NCBI RefSeq assembly: GCF_019443745.1
Contig: NZ_CP050948.1
Location: 4,406,001 to 4,470,000, forward strand
Length of the DNA stretch: 64,000 nt
Source: Iamia sp. SCSIO 61187
GTDB lineage: Bacteria; Actinomycetota; Acidimicrobiia; Acidimicrobiales; Iamiaceae
Direction: 5' to 3'
The translations under genes and the position numbers were made by a program. How positions within the stretch are numbered: the first letter of the stretch is position 1; each line of letters starts with the position of its first letter. The notes beneath the pieces were generated by a model, which had not been told where the DNA came from, did not search any database, and was given only the letters and a program-made list of their open reading frames with translations. Shown here piece by piece: positions 34,086 through 41,521 of the stretch.

Positions 34086-35510
34086 TCAGATGTCGTAGTA
34101 CAGCGTGAACTCGTAGGGGTGGGGGCGCAGGCGGAGGGCATCGACCTCGTGGGTGCGCTTGTAGGACACCCACGTCTCGAGGAGGTCGTCGGTGAAGACG
34201 TCACCGGCGCGGAGGAAGTCGCTGTCAGCCTCGAGGGCGTCAAGGGCGGCCTCGAGCGAGGCCGGGACCTGGGGCACGCCGGCCAGCTCCTCGGGCGGCA
34301 GGTCGTACAGGTCCTTGTCGACCGGCTCGGGCGGCTCGATGCGCTTCTCGATCCCGTCCAGGCCGGCCAGCAGCATGGCGCTGAAGGCGAGGTACGGGTT
34401 GCAGGTGGAGTCGGGGCAGCGGAACTCGACCCGCTTGGCCTTGGGGGAGAGGTTGGCGATCGGGATCCGGCACGACGCCGACCGGTTGCGCTGGCTGTAG
34501 ACGAGGTTCACGGGCGCCTCGTAGCCGGGCACCAGCCGCTTGAAGCTGTTGGTCGTCGGGTTGGTGAACGCCAGCAGCGCAGGGGCGTGGTGCAGCAGCC
34601 CGCCGATGTACCAGCGGGCCAGGTCCGACAGCCCGGCGTACCCGGTCTCGTCGTAGAACAGCGGCTCGCCGCCCTTCCACAGCGACTGGTGGGTGTGCAT
34701 CCCCGAGCCGTTGTCCTCGAACACCGGCTTGGGCATGAACGTGAGGCTCTTGCCCGCCTCCCACGCCGTCGACTTGAGGACGTACTTGAACGTCATCAGC
34801 TTGTCGGCCATGGCGAGGAGGGTGTCGTACTGGATGCCGATCTCACCCTGGCCGCCCGAGGCGACCTCGTGGTGGTGGAGCTCGACGGGGACGCCGACCG
34901 ACTCCAGGGTGAGGCTCATCTGCGAGCGCAGGTCCTGGAGGTGGTCCATGGGCGGGACCGGGAAGTACCCCTCCTTGGTGCGGGGCTTGTGACCCAGGTT
35001 CGGGCCCTCGTCGCGCCCGGTGTTCCACTGCGCCTCGACCGAGTCGACCTCGTAGAACGAGCCGTTGGGGCGGGTCGCGAAGCGGACGTCGTCGAAGACG
35101 AAGAACTCCGGCTCCGGGCCGAAGAAGGCGGTGTCGGCCAGGCCGGTGGAGAACAGGTGCTGCTCGGCCTTGCGGGCGATGTGGCGCGGGTCGCGGCTGT
35201 AGCTCTCGCCCGTCAGGGGGTCGGCCACGAAGCAGTGCAGCACGTAGGTGGGATGCTGCCGGAACGGGTCGAGGTAGCCGGTGTCGGGATCCGGGATCAG
35301 GATCATGTCCGACTCCTGGATCTGCTGGAACCCCCGCACCGAGCTGCCGTCGAAGGGGTGGCCGGTCTCGAAGTGGCCCTCGTCGAGCACCGCGGCGGGG
35401 ATGGTGACGTGCTGCATCACCCCGGGCAGGTCCGAGAACCGGAAGTCGACGAAGGCGACCTCGTGCTCGGCGATGACGTCGAGCACCTCGGCCGGCGTGC
35501 GCTGCTCCAC
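34086..35510 (-). CDS. glnA: Type I glutamine synthetase, adenylylation-regulated
   Basis: Makes glutamine from glutamate, ammonia and ATP. At 474 residues it matches E. coli and mycobacterial GlnA1. Seen are the N-terminal [20 protein letters not shown], metal and substrate motifs [12 protein letters not shown] and [15 protein letters not shown], the ATP loop and [18 protein letters not shown]. The adenylylation loop [10 protein letters not shown] has the target Tyr402, the residue GlnE would modify. Start is the GTG at 35510 with GAGGAG eight bases before it. It is the upstream-most synthetase by size class and probably the main enzyme. No TGTGAAC box is visible in its promoter region, in contrast to the other two. 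Confidence 0.94.
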   Translation of the reverse strand: MEQRTPAEVLDVIAEHEVAFVDFRFSDLPGVMQHVTIPAAVLDEGHFETGHPFDGSSVRGFQQIQESDMILIPDPDTGYLDPFRQHPTYVLHCFVADPLTGESYSRDPRHIARKAEQHLFSTGLADTAFFGPEPEFFVFDDVRFATRPNGSFYEVDSVEAQWNTGRDEGPNLGHKPRTKEGYFPVPPMDHLQDLRSQMSLTLESVGVPVELHHHEVASGGQGEIGIQYDTLLAMADKLMTFKYVLKSTAWEAGKSLTFMPKPVFEDNGSGMHTHQSLWKGGEPLFYDETGYAGLSDLARWYIGGLLHHAPALLAFTNPTTNSFKRLVPGYEAPVNLVYSQRNRSASCRIPIANLSPKAKRVEFRCPDSTCNPYLAFSAMLLAGLDGIEKRIEPPEPVDKDLYDLPPEELAGVPQVPASLEAALDALEADSDFLRAGDVFTDDLLETWVSYKRTHEVDALRLRPHPYEFTLYYDI

Positions 35511-35595
35511 GGGCGTCTCCTCACAGGTCGGACGGGGAGAACCTAACCCCGGGCGCGACACCCGCCGGCGAGCGAGCCCGCGAGCGAGTGGCGCA

Positions 35596-35635
35596 GACGA
35601 ACGGGGGCCGGTCCCCGTGGGGACCGGCCCTCGTC
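35596..35635. repeat. GC-rich hairpin upstream of glnA
   Basis: Core arms GGGCCGGTCCCC (35605-35616) and GGGGACCGGCCC (35619-35630). Outer arms GACGA and TCGTC (35596-35600, 35631-35635) extend it past a 4-base bulge. It can stop readthrough from the glnII side. Confidence 0.65.
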
Positions 35636-35636
35636 T

Positions 35637-35755
35637 GTTCTGGCACCGTGGAGCGACAGCGGTGACGCCTCGCGCAACCAGAACGGCCGCCGCCCCCGGT
35701 TTGCGCCGTTCTGACACCGTGAGGCGACAGCGGTGACGCCCAGCGGTGTCAGAAC
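35637..35755. repeat. Two 48-bp direct repeats with inverted ends (GTTCTG...CAGAAC)
   Basis: Unit 1 is 35637-35684, unit 2 is 35708-35755. Both share a GCGACAGCGGTGACGCC centre and begin GTTCTG. Unit 2 has perfect 12-bp terminal inverted repeats, GTTCTGACACCG and CGGTGTCAGAAC; unit 1 is degenerate at its right end (CCAGAAC). They look like copies of a small palindromic element rather than a regulatory pair. Confidence 0.75.
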
Positions 35756-35766
35756 CGAGGACGACC

Positions 35767-35894
35767 GTCCGACAGGACCTCGAGCATCGAGCTCGGCGTC
35801 GCCCCGGACCACCTCGGCGATCAGCAGCGCCGGCGGCGCATCGGCACGGATGGTGCCAGGCACCTTCCGTGCGCCCGACGCGACGAGGGCCGGC
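35767..35894 (-). pseudogene. Degraded fragment of the coxD gene with embedded palindrome
   Basis: The sequence aligns with coxD positions 11878-12017. The first 20 bases (GTCCGACAGGACCTCGAGCA) are identical, and from GATCAGCAGC through the palindrome 50 of 53 positions agree (35819-35871 against 11938-11990). An 8-base gap breaks the reading frame. The translated remnant reads [18 protein letters not shown], where coxD has VPGTIRGDAPPVLLIDEV, so the Walker B acid is lost. There is no start codon or complete domain. It is a partial duplication, not an independent gene; which copy gave rise to the other is not proven, though only coxD is intact. Confidence 0.75.
35845..35871. repeat. 27-bp dispersed palindrome, copy 3
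   Basis: Identical in all 27 bases to the copy inside coxD (11964-11990) and lying at the same place relative to the coxD-like flank. Confidence 0.9.
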
Positions 35895-35915
35895 CCCCCA
35901 GGGGGACCGGCCCTC
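35885..35915 (-). terminator. GC hairpin downstream of glnII
   Basis: Arms GAGGGCCGGCCCCCC and GGGGGACCGGCCCTC (35885-35899, 35901-35915), one internal mismatch, beginning 19 bp past the glnII stop on the minus strand. Likely the glnII terminator. Confidence 0.7.
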
Positions 35916-35933
35916 GACCGCAGGCGGTGGGCC

Positions 35934-36941
35934 CTACAGGGCGGCCGAGCAGATCGTGTTGGTGATCAGCCGGGTGACGACGTAGGGGTCCATGTTGGCG
36001 TTGGGCCGACGGTCCTCGATGTAGCCCTTCTTGTCCTGGGCGACCTGCCAGGGGATGCGGACCGAGGCGCCGCGGTTGGAGACGCCGTAGCTGTACTCGC
36101 TCCACGGGGCCGTCTCGTGCAGGCCGGTGAGGCGGTGCTCGATGTCGGCGCCGTAGCCGGCGATGTGCTCCTCGACCTTGCCCGGGGCGCCGAGCGCCTC
36201 GCAGGCGGCGATGATGGCGTCGTAGCCCTCGCGCATGGCCTTGGTCGAGAAGTTGGTGTGGGCGCCGGCGCCGTTCCAGTCACCCTTGACCGGCTTGGGG
36301 TCGAGGGTGGCGGCGACGTCGAAGTCCTCGGCGATGCGGTACAGGAGGTAGCGGGCGAGCCACATCTGGTCCGACACCTCGAGGGGCGAGAGCGGGCCGA
36401 CCTGGAACTCCCACTGGCCGGGCATGACCTCGGCGTTGATGCCCGAGAGGGTGATGCCGGCCTCGAGGCACGCCTCGAGGTGGGCCTCGACGATGTCGCG
36501 GCCGTAGACCTCGTCGGCGCCGATGCCGCAGTAGTAGAAGCCCTGCGGCGCCGGGAAGCCGCCCTTCGGGAAGCCGAGGGGGTGGCCATCGGAGAAGAAG
36601 GTGTACTCCTGCTCGATGCCGAACAGCGGCTCCTGGTCGGCGAACTGGTCGTCGATGGCCCGCAGCGCCGCCCGCGTGTTGGTCGGGTGGGGGGTCATGT
36701 CGATGAGCAGGACCTCGCACAGCACCAGGACGTCGTCGCCGCCCCGGATGGGGTCGGGCACGACCTTGACCGGCTGGAGGACGCAGTCCGACTGGTCGCC
36801 GGGGGCCTGGTTGGTGCTGGACCCGTCGAAGCCCCAGATGGGCCACTCGTCCGGCGCCTCGGCGACGACCTTGGTCTTCGACCGCAGGCGGGCGGTCGGC
36901 TCGGTGCCGTCGATCCAGATGTACTCGGCCTTGATCGCCAC
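35934..36941 (-). CDS. glnII: Type II (eukaryotic-like) glutamine synthetase
   Basis: GSII enzyme, an octa/decameric glutamine synthetase of the plant type also found in Streptomyces, Frankia and rhizobia. At 335 residues it fits the short GSII class. Family motifs are WGFDGSSTNQAPGDQSDCVL, FGIEQEYTFF (metal-binding Glu), PGQWEFQVGP, KGDWNGAGAHTNFSTKAMRE and NRGASVRIPW. GSII is not adenylylated. ATG at 36941. It is divergent from the short glnA; the shared 291-bp region carries two pairs of TGTGAAC repeats. Confidence 0.95.
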   Translation of the reverse strand: MAIKAEYIWIDGTEPTARLRSKTKVVAEAPDEWPIWGFDGSSTNQAPGDQSDCVLQPVKVVPDPIRGGDDVLVLCEVLLIDMTPHPTNTRAALRAIDDQFADQEPLFGIEQEYTFFSDGHPLGFPKGGFPAPQGFYYCGIGADEVYGRDIVEAHLEACLEAGITLSGINAEVMPGQWEFQVGPLSPLEVSDQMWLARYLLYRIAEDFDVAATLDPKPVKGDWNGAGAHTNFSTKAMREGYDAIIAACEALGAPGKVEEHIAGYGADIEHRLTGLHETAPWSEYSYGVSNRGASVRIPWQVAQDKKGYIEDRRPNANMDPYVVTRLITNTICSAAL

Positions 36942-37029
36942 GGGCGTGGCTCCTTCGCTCTTCTCGAGGATGTGGGGTGGTGGGACGGCGGCACCCTGCC
37001 AGCGGGGCGTGTCACTGCCGTTTCCCGAT

Positions 37030-37047
37030 TGTGAACTGGGTGTGAAC
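37030..37047. promoter_or_regulatory. TGTGAAC direct repeats at 11-bp spacing (probable GlnR/PhoP-type box, glnII side)
   Basis: TGTGAAC at 37030-37036 and again at 37041-37047, 83 bp upstream of the glnII start. The 11-bp period is that of tandem OmpR-family binding sites; on the other strand it reads GTTCACA-N4-GTTCACA. GlnR and PhoP boxes of actinobacteria have this layout. Confidence 0.65.
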
Positions 37048-37164
37048 CGGGCATCGGGCCCTCCCCGACGGTAGCCACGTCCCCACGCACCGGCCTCGCC
37101 AGGCGTCGTCCCCCCAGGTCACGAGCGAGATCCGTCACATCGATCCCAAACCTGCTTGTCCGAC

Positions 37165-37182
37165 TGTGAACGTGATGTGAAC
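37165..37182. promoter_or_regulatory. TGTGAAC direct repeats at 11-bp spacing (probable GlnR/PhoP-type box, glnA side)
   Basis: TGTGAAC at 37165-37171 and 37176-37182, 50 bp upstream of the GTG of the short glnA. Same spacing and orientation as the pair at 37030. The box may overlap or lie close to the promoter. Confidence 0.65.
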
Positions 37183-37232
37183 CCGGGCCCCGTCAGGTTG
37201 CCAGCGGCCGGCGCGGCGACGACGATGCGCAC

Positions 37233-38576
37233 GTGGATCCCCAGAAGGCCTACGTGTTGCGCACCGTCGAGGAGCGGGGAGTCCGGCTCATCCGGCTCTG
37301 GTTCACCGACGTCGTGGGCCAGCTCAAGTCCTTCGCCATCTCCCCCGCCGAGCTCGAGTCGGCCTTCGACGAGGGGATGCAGTTCGACGGCAGCGCCATC
37401 GACGGCTTCAGCCGCATCCAGGAGTCCGACGTGCTGGCCCGGCCCGACCCCGGCAGCTTCGAGCTCCTCCCGTGGGGCCAGACCGACGAGACCGCGGCCC
37501 GCATGTTCTGCGACATCACGAACCTCGACGGCAGCCCGTTCGAGGGCGACCCCCGCCAGGTCCTCAAGCGCAACCTCGACCGGGCCCGGGAGCGGGGCTT
37601 CAGCTTCTACGTCGCCCCCGAGATGGAGTTCTTCTACTTCGCCGACGAGGAGGGCGGGATGGGCCATCGAGCGCCCACGCCGCTCGACAACGGGTCGTAC
37701 TTCGACCTCACGACCGCCGACGTCAGCTCCGACCTCCGCAAGCGCACCATCCACACGCTCGAGGCCATGGGCATCCCGGTCGAGTACTCCTTCCACGAGG
37801 ACAGCCCCAGCCAGCACGAGATCGACCTGCGCTACACCGACGCCCTCACGATGGCCGACAACGTGATGACGTTCCGCCTGGTGGTGCGGGAGATCGCCAT
37901 GGAGCGCGGCGTGCACGCCACCTTCATGCCGAAGCCGATCAGCGGCGTGCAGGGCTCGGGGATGCACACCCACATGTCGCTCTACGAGGGCGACAGCAAC
38001 GCCTTCGCCGACGCCAGCGACCCCTACCGGCTGTCGAAGATCGGGCGGGGCTTCATCGCCGGGCTGCTCCACCACGCCCCCGAGATCACCGCCGTCACCA
38101 ACCAGCTGGTCAACTCCTACAAGCGGCTCATCCCCGGCACCGAGGCCCCGGCCCACGTGTCGTGGGCCCGCAACAACCGCTCCGCCCTCATCCGGGTGCC
38201 GGTCACCAAGTCGGGCAAGGACGCCTCGGTCCGGATCGAGTTCCGCTCCCCCGACCCGGCCTGCAACCCGTACCTGGCCTTCTCGGTCATCCTCGCCGCC
38301 GGGCTCAAGGGCCTCGACGAGGGCTACGACCTCCCCGAGGAGACCACCACCAACGTCTTCGAGCTGACGCCGGCCCAGCGGGCGGCCGAGGGGCTGCGCG
38401 AGCTCCCCCAGTCGCTGGCCGACGCCCTCGACGTGATGGAGGGCTCCGAGCTGGTGGCCGAGGCCCTCGGCGAGCACATCTTCGGCTGGTTCATCCGCAA
38501 CAAGCGGAGCGAGTGGGCCGACTACAAGAAGCAGGTCACCCCCTACGAGCTGGAGCGCTACCTCGCGGCCTGGTAG
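37233..38576 (+). CDS. Short type I (GSI-alpha-like) glutamine synthetase
   Basis: A 447-residue type I glutamine synthetase, the length of mycobacterial GlnA2. Motifs are VEERGVRLIRLWFTDVVGQL, FYVAPEMEFFYFADE, SGVQGSGMHTHMSLYEGDSN, HVSWARNNRSALIRVPVTKS and [18 protein letters not shown]. The adenylylation loop with a Tyr in KxLYxxPPE is missing (the region reads TTTNVFELTPAQRAAEGLRE), so GlnE should not modify it. GTG at 37233. GlnA2-type enzymes in other actinobacteria may work in nitrogen sensing or gamma-glutamyl compounds, so synthetase activity is probable but not certain. Confidence 0.92.
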   Translation: MDPQKAYVLRTVEERGVRLIRLWFTDVVGQLKSFAISPAELESAFDEGMQFDGSAIDGFSRIQESDVLARPDPGSFELLPWGQTDETAARMFCDITNLDGSPFEGDPRQVLKRNLDRARERGFSFYVAPEMEFFYFADEEGGMGHRAPTPLDNGSYFDLTTADVSSDLRKRTIHTLEAMGIPVEYSFHEDSPSQHEIDLRYTDALTMADNVMTFRLVVREIAMERGVHATFMPKPISGVQGSGMHTHMSLYEGDSNAFADASDPYRLSKIGRGFIAGLLHHAPEITAVTNQLVNSYKRLIPGTEAPAHVSWARNNRSALIRVPVTKSGKDASVRIEFRSPDPACNPYLAFSVILAAGLKGLDEGYDLPEETTTNVFELTPAQRAAEGLRELPQSLADALDVMEGSELVAEALGEHIFGWFIRNKRSEWADYKKQVTPYELERYLAAW

Positions 38577-38597
38577 GCCGCGCAGGAGCTGAACCCC

Positions 38598-39278
38598 ATG
38601 GAGCCCTGGCTCGTCTACCCCGATCCCCCGCCGCCCGAGCTGGTGCAGACCCTCGAGCTGGCCGGTCACGCCTGGAAGGCCATCCCCGACGAGGTCGCCG
38701 TCGCCCGCCTCGACCCCGAGACGAGCTGGCGCGGTGCCGTCGTGACCCTGGGCGACGCCCCCGAGACCGGCCTCGCCGTCTGCCGGGCCCTGCGGAAGCG
38801 GGACGTGCCCATCGAGCCCGTCCTGCTCCTCGTCCGGGGCGCCGGCCTGGCCGACCTCGAGCTGCGCGACGACCTCTACGACGACTTCTGCCTCGACCCG
38901 TTCCACCCCCGCGAGCTCGAGGCCCGGCTCCGGCACCTGCTGTGGCGGGCCGGCAGCGGGTCCGGCCCGGAGATGATCGAGTACGGCGGGCTGGCCCTCA
39001 ACCTGGAGACCTACCAGGCGGCCATCGAGAACCGGCCGCTCGACCTCACGTACATGGAGTACGAGCTGCTCAAGTTCCTGGCCCAGCACCCCGGACGGGT
39101 GTTCACCCGAGAGACCCTGCTGAGCCGGGTCTGGGGCTACGAGTACTACGGCGGCGCCCGCACCGTCGACGTCCACGTGCGGCGGCTCCGGGCCAAGCTG
39201 GGCGAGGAGCACGCCGGCCTCATCACCACGGTGCGCTCGGTCGGCTACCGCTTCGGCCAGTCCCGCTGGGGCTCGTAG
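38598..39278 (+). CDS. glnR: GlnR-like orphan response regulator
   Basis: OmpR-type regulator of 226 residues. The C-terminal winged helix (about 127-219) has TYMEYELLKFLAQHPGRVFT, LLSRVWGYEYYGGARTVDVH and VRRLRAKLGEEHAGLITTVR, almost the pattern of actinobacterial GlnR. The N-terminal receiver-like domain lacks the usual acidic pocket and phospho-Asp context (WRGAVVTLGDAPETG), as in GlnR, which acts without a kinase. It lies 21 bp downstream of the short glnA and is probably co-transcribed with it. Likely target: the TGTGAAC boxes at 37030 and 37165. A RegX3/PhoP relationship is an alternative. Confidence 0.82.
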   Translation: MEPWLVYPDPPPPELVQTLELAGHAWKAIPDEVAVARLDPETSWRGAVVTLGDAPETGLAVCRALRKRDVPIEPVLLLVRGAGLADLELRDDLYDDFCLDPFHPRELEARLRHLLWRAGSGSGPEMIEYGGLALNLETYQAAIENRPLDLTYMEYELLKFLAQHPGRVFTRETLLSRVWGYEYYGGARTVDVHVRRLRAKLGEEHAGLITTVRSVGYRFGQSRWGS

Positions 39279-39331
39279 GGCTCTGACCGGGGCGCGCTCG
39301 GATCACCTCGGAGGCGATCCGTGGTCGGTGC

Positions 39332-39490
39332 CTAGCGGTTGAGCTCGATCAGCTCGGAGCCCTCGTTGGCGGCCTCGCCCTCCTTCTTCAGGAAGAAGCC
39401 GAGGGTGCCGGCGATCGCGCCCCCGCTCAGCGCCACCCCGACGGGGATCACGACCACGAGGACCACAGCGATGATGATGGCTCCGATCAC
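39332..39490 (-). CDS. 52-residue single-helix membrane protein
   Basis: A small frame not obvious by length: GTG at 39490, VIGAIIIAVVLVVVIPVGVA, LSGGAIAGTLGFFLKKEGEA, then ANEGSELIELNR and TAG. One membrane helix covers most of the first 32 residues; a short charged tail follows. The pattern (hydrophobic helix, then FFLKKEGEA, then EGSEL-LN) looks like a small conserved actinobacterial membrane protein. A purine-rich GGCGGG precedes the start. The codons are consistently G/C-ending. The function is unknown. Convergent with glnR, 53 bp from its stop. Confidence 0.7.
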   Translation of the reverse strand: MIGAIIIAVVLVVVIPVGVALSGGAIAGTLGFFLKKEGEAANEGSELIELNR

Positions 39491-39532
39491 CCCGCCATCT
39501 TGCCCCGCCGCCCCCCGACCGGCGAACCGGGG

Positions 39533-39880
39533 CTACGAGGGCGCCATCGCCCAGCACTCCACCTCGACGCGGCAGTCGAAGGGCAGGGCGGCCACGGCGA
39601 CGCAGGAGCGGGCGGGACGGGGGTCGGCGAAGGTGGCGACCCACCGCTCGTTGAGGACCGGGTAGTCGGCCATGTCGGTGAGGAAGACGGTGGTCTTCAC
39701 CACGTCGGCCAGCGAGGCGCCGGCCTCGGCCAGACGGTCGACCACGTTGGCCAGGACCGCGTCGACCTGCTCGGCGAAGGGCTTGTCGTGGAGGAAGGTG
39801 CCGTCGCGCAGGGGGACCTGACCGGACACGGCGATCCACCCTCCGGCGGTCACGACGGGCGTGTACGGGGCGTTCGTCAT
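39533..39880 (-). CDS. RidA-family protein
   Basis: A 115-residue YjgF/YER057c/UK114-family protein, typically an enamine/imine deaminase. Family features are GGWIAVSGQVPLRDGTFLHD, FAEQVDAVLANVVDRLAEAG, VVKTTVFLTDMADYPVLNER and the C-terminal RSCVAVAALPFDCRVEVECW (RSxVxVxxLP, with the catalytic Arg). The ATG at 39880 lies 5 bp downstream of the large fusion gene, so the two form an operon. The context suggests it detoxifies a reactive product of the upstream oxidoreductase (inference). Confidence 0.88.
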   Translation of the reverse strand: MTNAPYTPVVTAGGWIAVSGQVPLRDGTFLHDKPFAEQVDAVLANVVDRLAEAGASLADVVKTTVFLTDMADYPVLNERWVATFADPRPARSCVAVAALPFDCRVEVECWAMAPS

Positions 39881-39885
39881 GCCTG

Positions 39886-41475
39886 TCACGGTAGGCCGGT
39901 CGGGAGGTCGGTGGGGGCGCCGGCCGCCAGCCAGGCGGCGGTGGCCACGGCGACGAACACGGCGTCGGATCCGTTGACCGGCGGCCGGTCGGACGCCACG
40001 ACCTCGACCTCCACCGGCGGCATCTCGGAGGCCTTGAGGATCCCGAACGAGCGGATGGTCAGGTCCTCGATGACGCCGTCGGGCGTCACCGCCAGGCCCT
40101 CGCTGCGGATCCACGACAGCGCCTGGTGGGCGGCGCCGATGCAGAAGCTGCGCAGGACGACGGGGTCGAGGGGGTCGCCGGCGGACACCCGCACCCGCAC
40201 CGACCCGTCGGCGGCGATGGTCGCCTCGGCCTCGCCCCCGTCGGGGCCGGTGACGGGCCCCGGACGGGCGACGGCGGCGAGCAGCAGGGCGGCCTCGGCC
40301 CAGCCGGCGGCGCGCAGGCCGGCGTCGGTGGGCGGGCCCGCCGTCTCGACCTCCTCGACCACCAGCCCCGGGGCGACCCGGGCCACGGCCGCCGCAACCC
40401 CCGGCGTGGCCACGATGCGCAGGACCCCGGTGCCGTCGGGGCGCACTCCGCCGGCGACGGGGGGCCGCTTGGGGCCGAGCCGGACGACGTCCTCGCGGGC
40501 GAGGAGGACGCGCACGGGGCGGTCGTGGCGGTCGGCGAGGGCGCGCGCCGCCGAGGCGACCGGCGACGAGCGCTTGCCGCCGAAGGCGCCGCCGTTGACC
40601 AGCGGGCCGACCGGATCGCCGCCGGGCGCGCACCAGGCCGCATCGGGTTCGAGGTAGGCGGGCTCGACCCAGCAGGTGCGGAGCGTCGCCGCCCACTCCC
40701 CCGCCGGCAGGTCGAGCGGAGGCACGGGGTCGACGGTGGTGCGTCGGCCCTGGACCTTGCCGGCCTGGCGGCGGGCGGCGGCGAGGGTCTCGGCGACGAT
40801 CCAGCCACCGCGCCCGTCGGGGACGGCGACGAGGGCGTCGGCGGGGGCGCTGTCGTCGGCGAACCCACCCCGGCCCAGGGCGACCTCGGGCCCGACCGTC
40901 TGGGGGGCGTGGCCCTCGATGCCGGCCCGCCGCGACGCGGCATCGAGGTCGCGGTCCGGGCCGGCGGGGCGCGCCGACGGCCCCGTGGGTGCGGCGACGG
41001 CCGCGTAGGCGTCGTGGATGGGCCGCCACCCGGTGCACCGGCACAGGTGGGCGGCGAGCGCCCGGTCGACGCCGGCCTCGTCGTCGGGGGCCACGCCCTT
41101 GGCCCGGGCCCCCTCCAGCCGGCAGATGATCCCCGGGGTGCAGAACCCGCACTGGCTGGCGCCGGTCGCGGCGAAGGCGTCGGCCCACGCCGCGGCGACG
41201 TCGGGATCGAGCCCGTCCACGGTCGTGATCCGACGCCCGGCGACCCGCCGCAGGGGGGTGACGCAGGCGACGCGCGGCGACCCGTCGACGAGCACCGTGC
41301 AGCACCCGCACTGGCCCTGGGGGGAGCAGCCGTCCTTGGCCGAGCGCACGCCGAGGTGGTCGCGCAGGGCGTCGAGGAGGGTGATCCCGTCGTCGGCCAC
41401 CTCCACCGGGCGACCGTCGACCTCGAGGGCCACGGTGCTCGCCGGGGGCTGCGATGAGGGGGCCGGGTCGGTCAC
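39886..41475 (-). CDS. 2Fe-2S / truncated molybdopterin-domain fusion protein (xanthine-dehydrogenase-like)
   Basis: A 529-residue fusion. Residues 10-155 are a complete xanthine-dehydrogenase-type small subunit: Cys50, Cys56, Cys59, Cys71 (DGCSPQGQCGCCTVLV) and Cys109, Cys112, Cys145, Cys147 (SQCGFCTPGI, HLCRCTGW). Residues 185-529 resemble a compressed molybdopterin subunit: GRGGFADDSAPADALVAV, VNGGAFGGKRSSPVASAARA, GAAHQALSWIRSEG and a C-terminal GILKASEMPPVEVEVV. This second part is about half the normal 750 residues, and the usual GVGE motif with the catalytic Glu is replaced by PPVNGSDA. Whether it binds Mo cofactor alone is doubtful. GTG/ATG choice: ATG at 41475. Confidence 0.8.
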   Translation of the reverse strand: MTDPAPSSQPPASTVALEVDGRPVEVADDGITLLDALRDHLGVRSAKDGCSPQGQCGCCTVLVDGSPRVACVTPLRRVAGRRITTVDGLDPDVAAAWADAFAATGASQCGFCTPGIICRLEGARAKGVAPDDEAGVDRALAAHLCRCTGWRPIHDAYAAVAAPTGPSARPAGPDRDLDAASRRAGIEGHAPQTVGPEVALGRGGFADDSAPADALVAVPDGRGGWIVAETLAAARRQAGKVQGRRTTVDPVPPLDLPAGEWAATLRTCWVEPAYLEPDAAWCAPGGDPVGPLVNGGAFGGKRSSPVASAARALADRHDRPVRVLLAREDVVRLGPKRPPVAGGVRPDGTGVLRIVATPGVAAAVARVAPGLVVEEVETAGPPTDAGLRAAGWAEAALLLAAVARPGPVTGPDGGEAEATIAADGSVRVRVSAGDPLDPVVLRSFCIGAAHQALSWIRSEGLAVTPDGVIEDLTIRSFGILKASEMPPVEVEVVASDRPPVNGSDAVFVAVATAAWLAAGAPTDLPTGLP

Positions 41476-41521
41476 CCCTCGACCCTACGGCCGACCTCCG
41501 CCGGGTCCGAACCGGACGGGG

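Larger units (their letters stand above)
35511..35933. other. 423-bp repeat-rich intergenic region between glnA and glnII
   Basis: No functional gene. From left to right it holds the glnA leader, a GC hairpin (35605-35630), two 48-bp repeats (35637-35684, 35708-35755), a decayed piece of coxD containing the 27-bp palindrome (35767-35894) and a second GC hairpin (35885-35915). The two hairpins share the stem sequence GGGCCGGTCCCC or a one-base variant. Confidence 0.8.
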
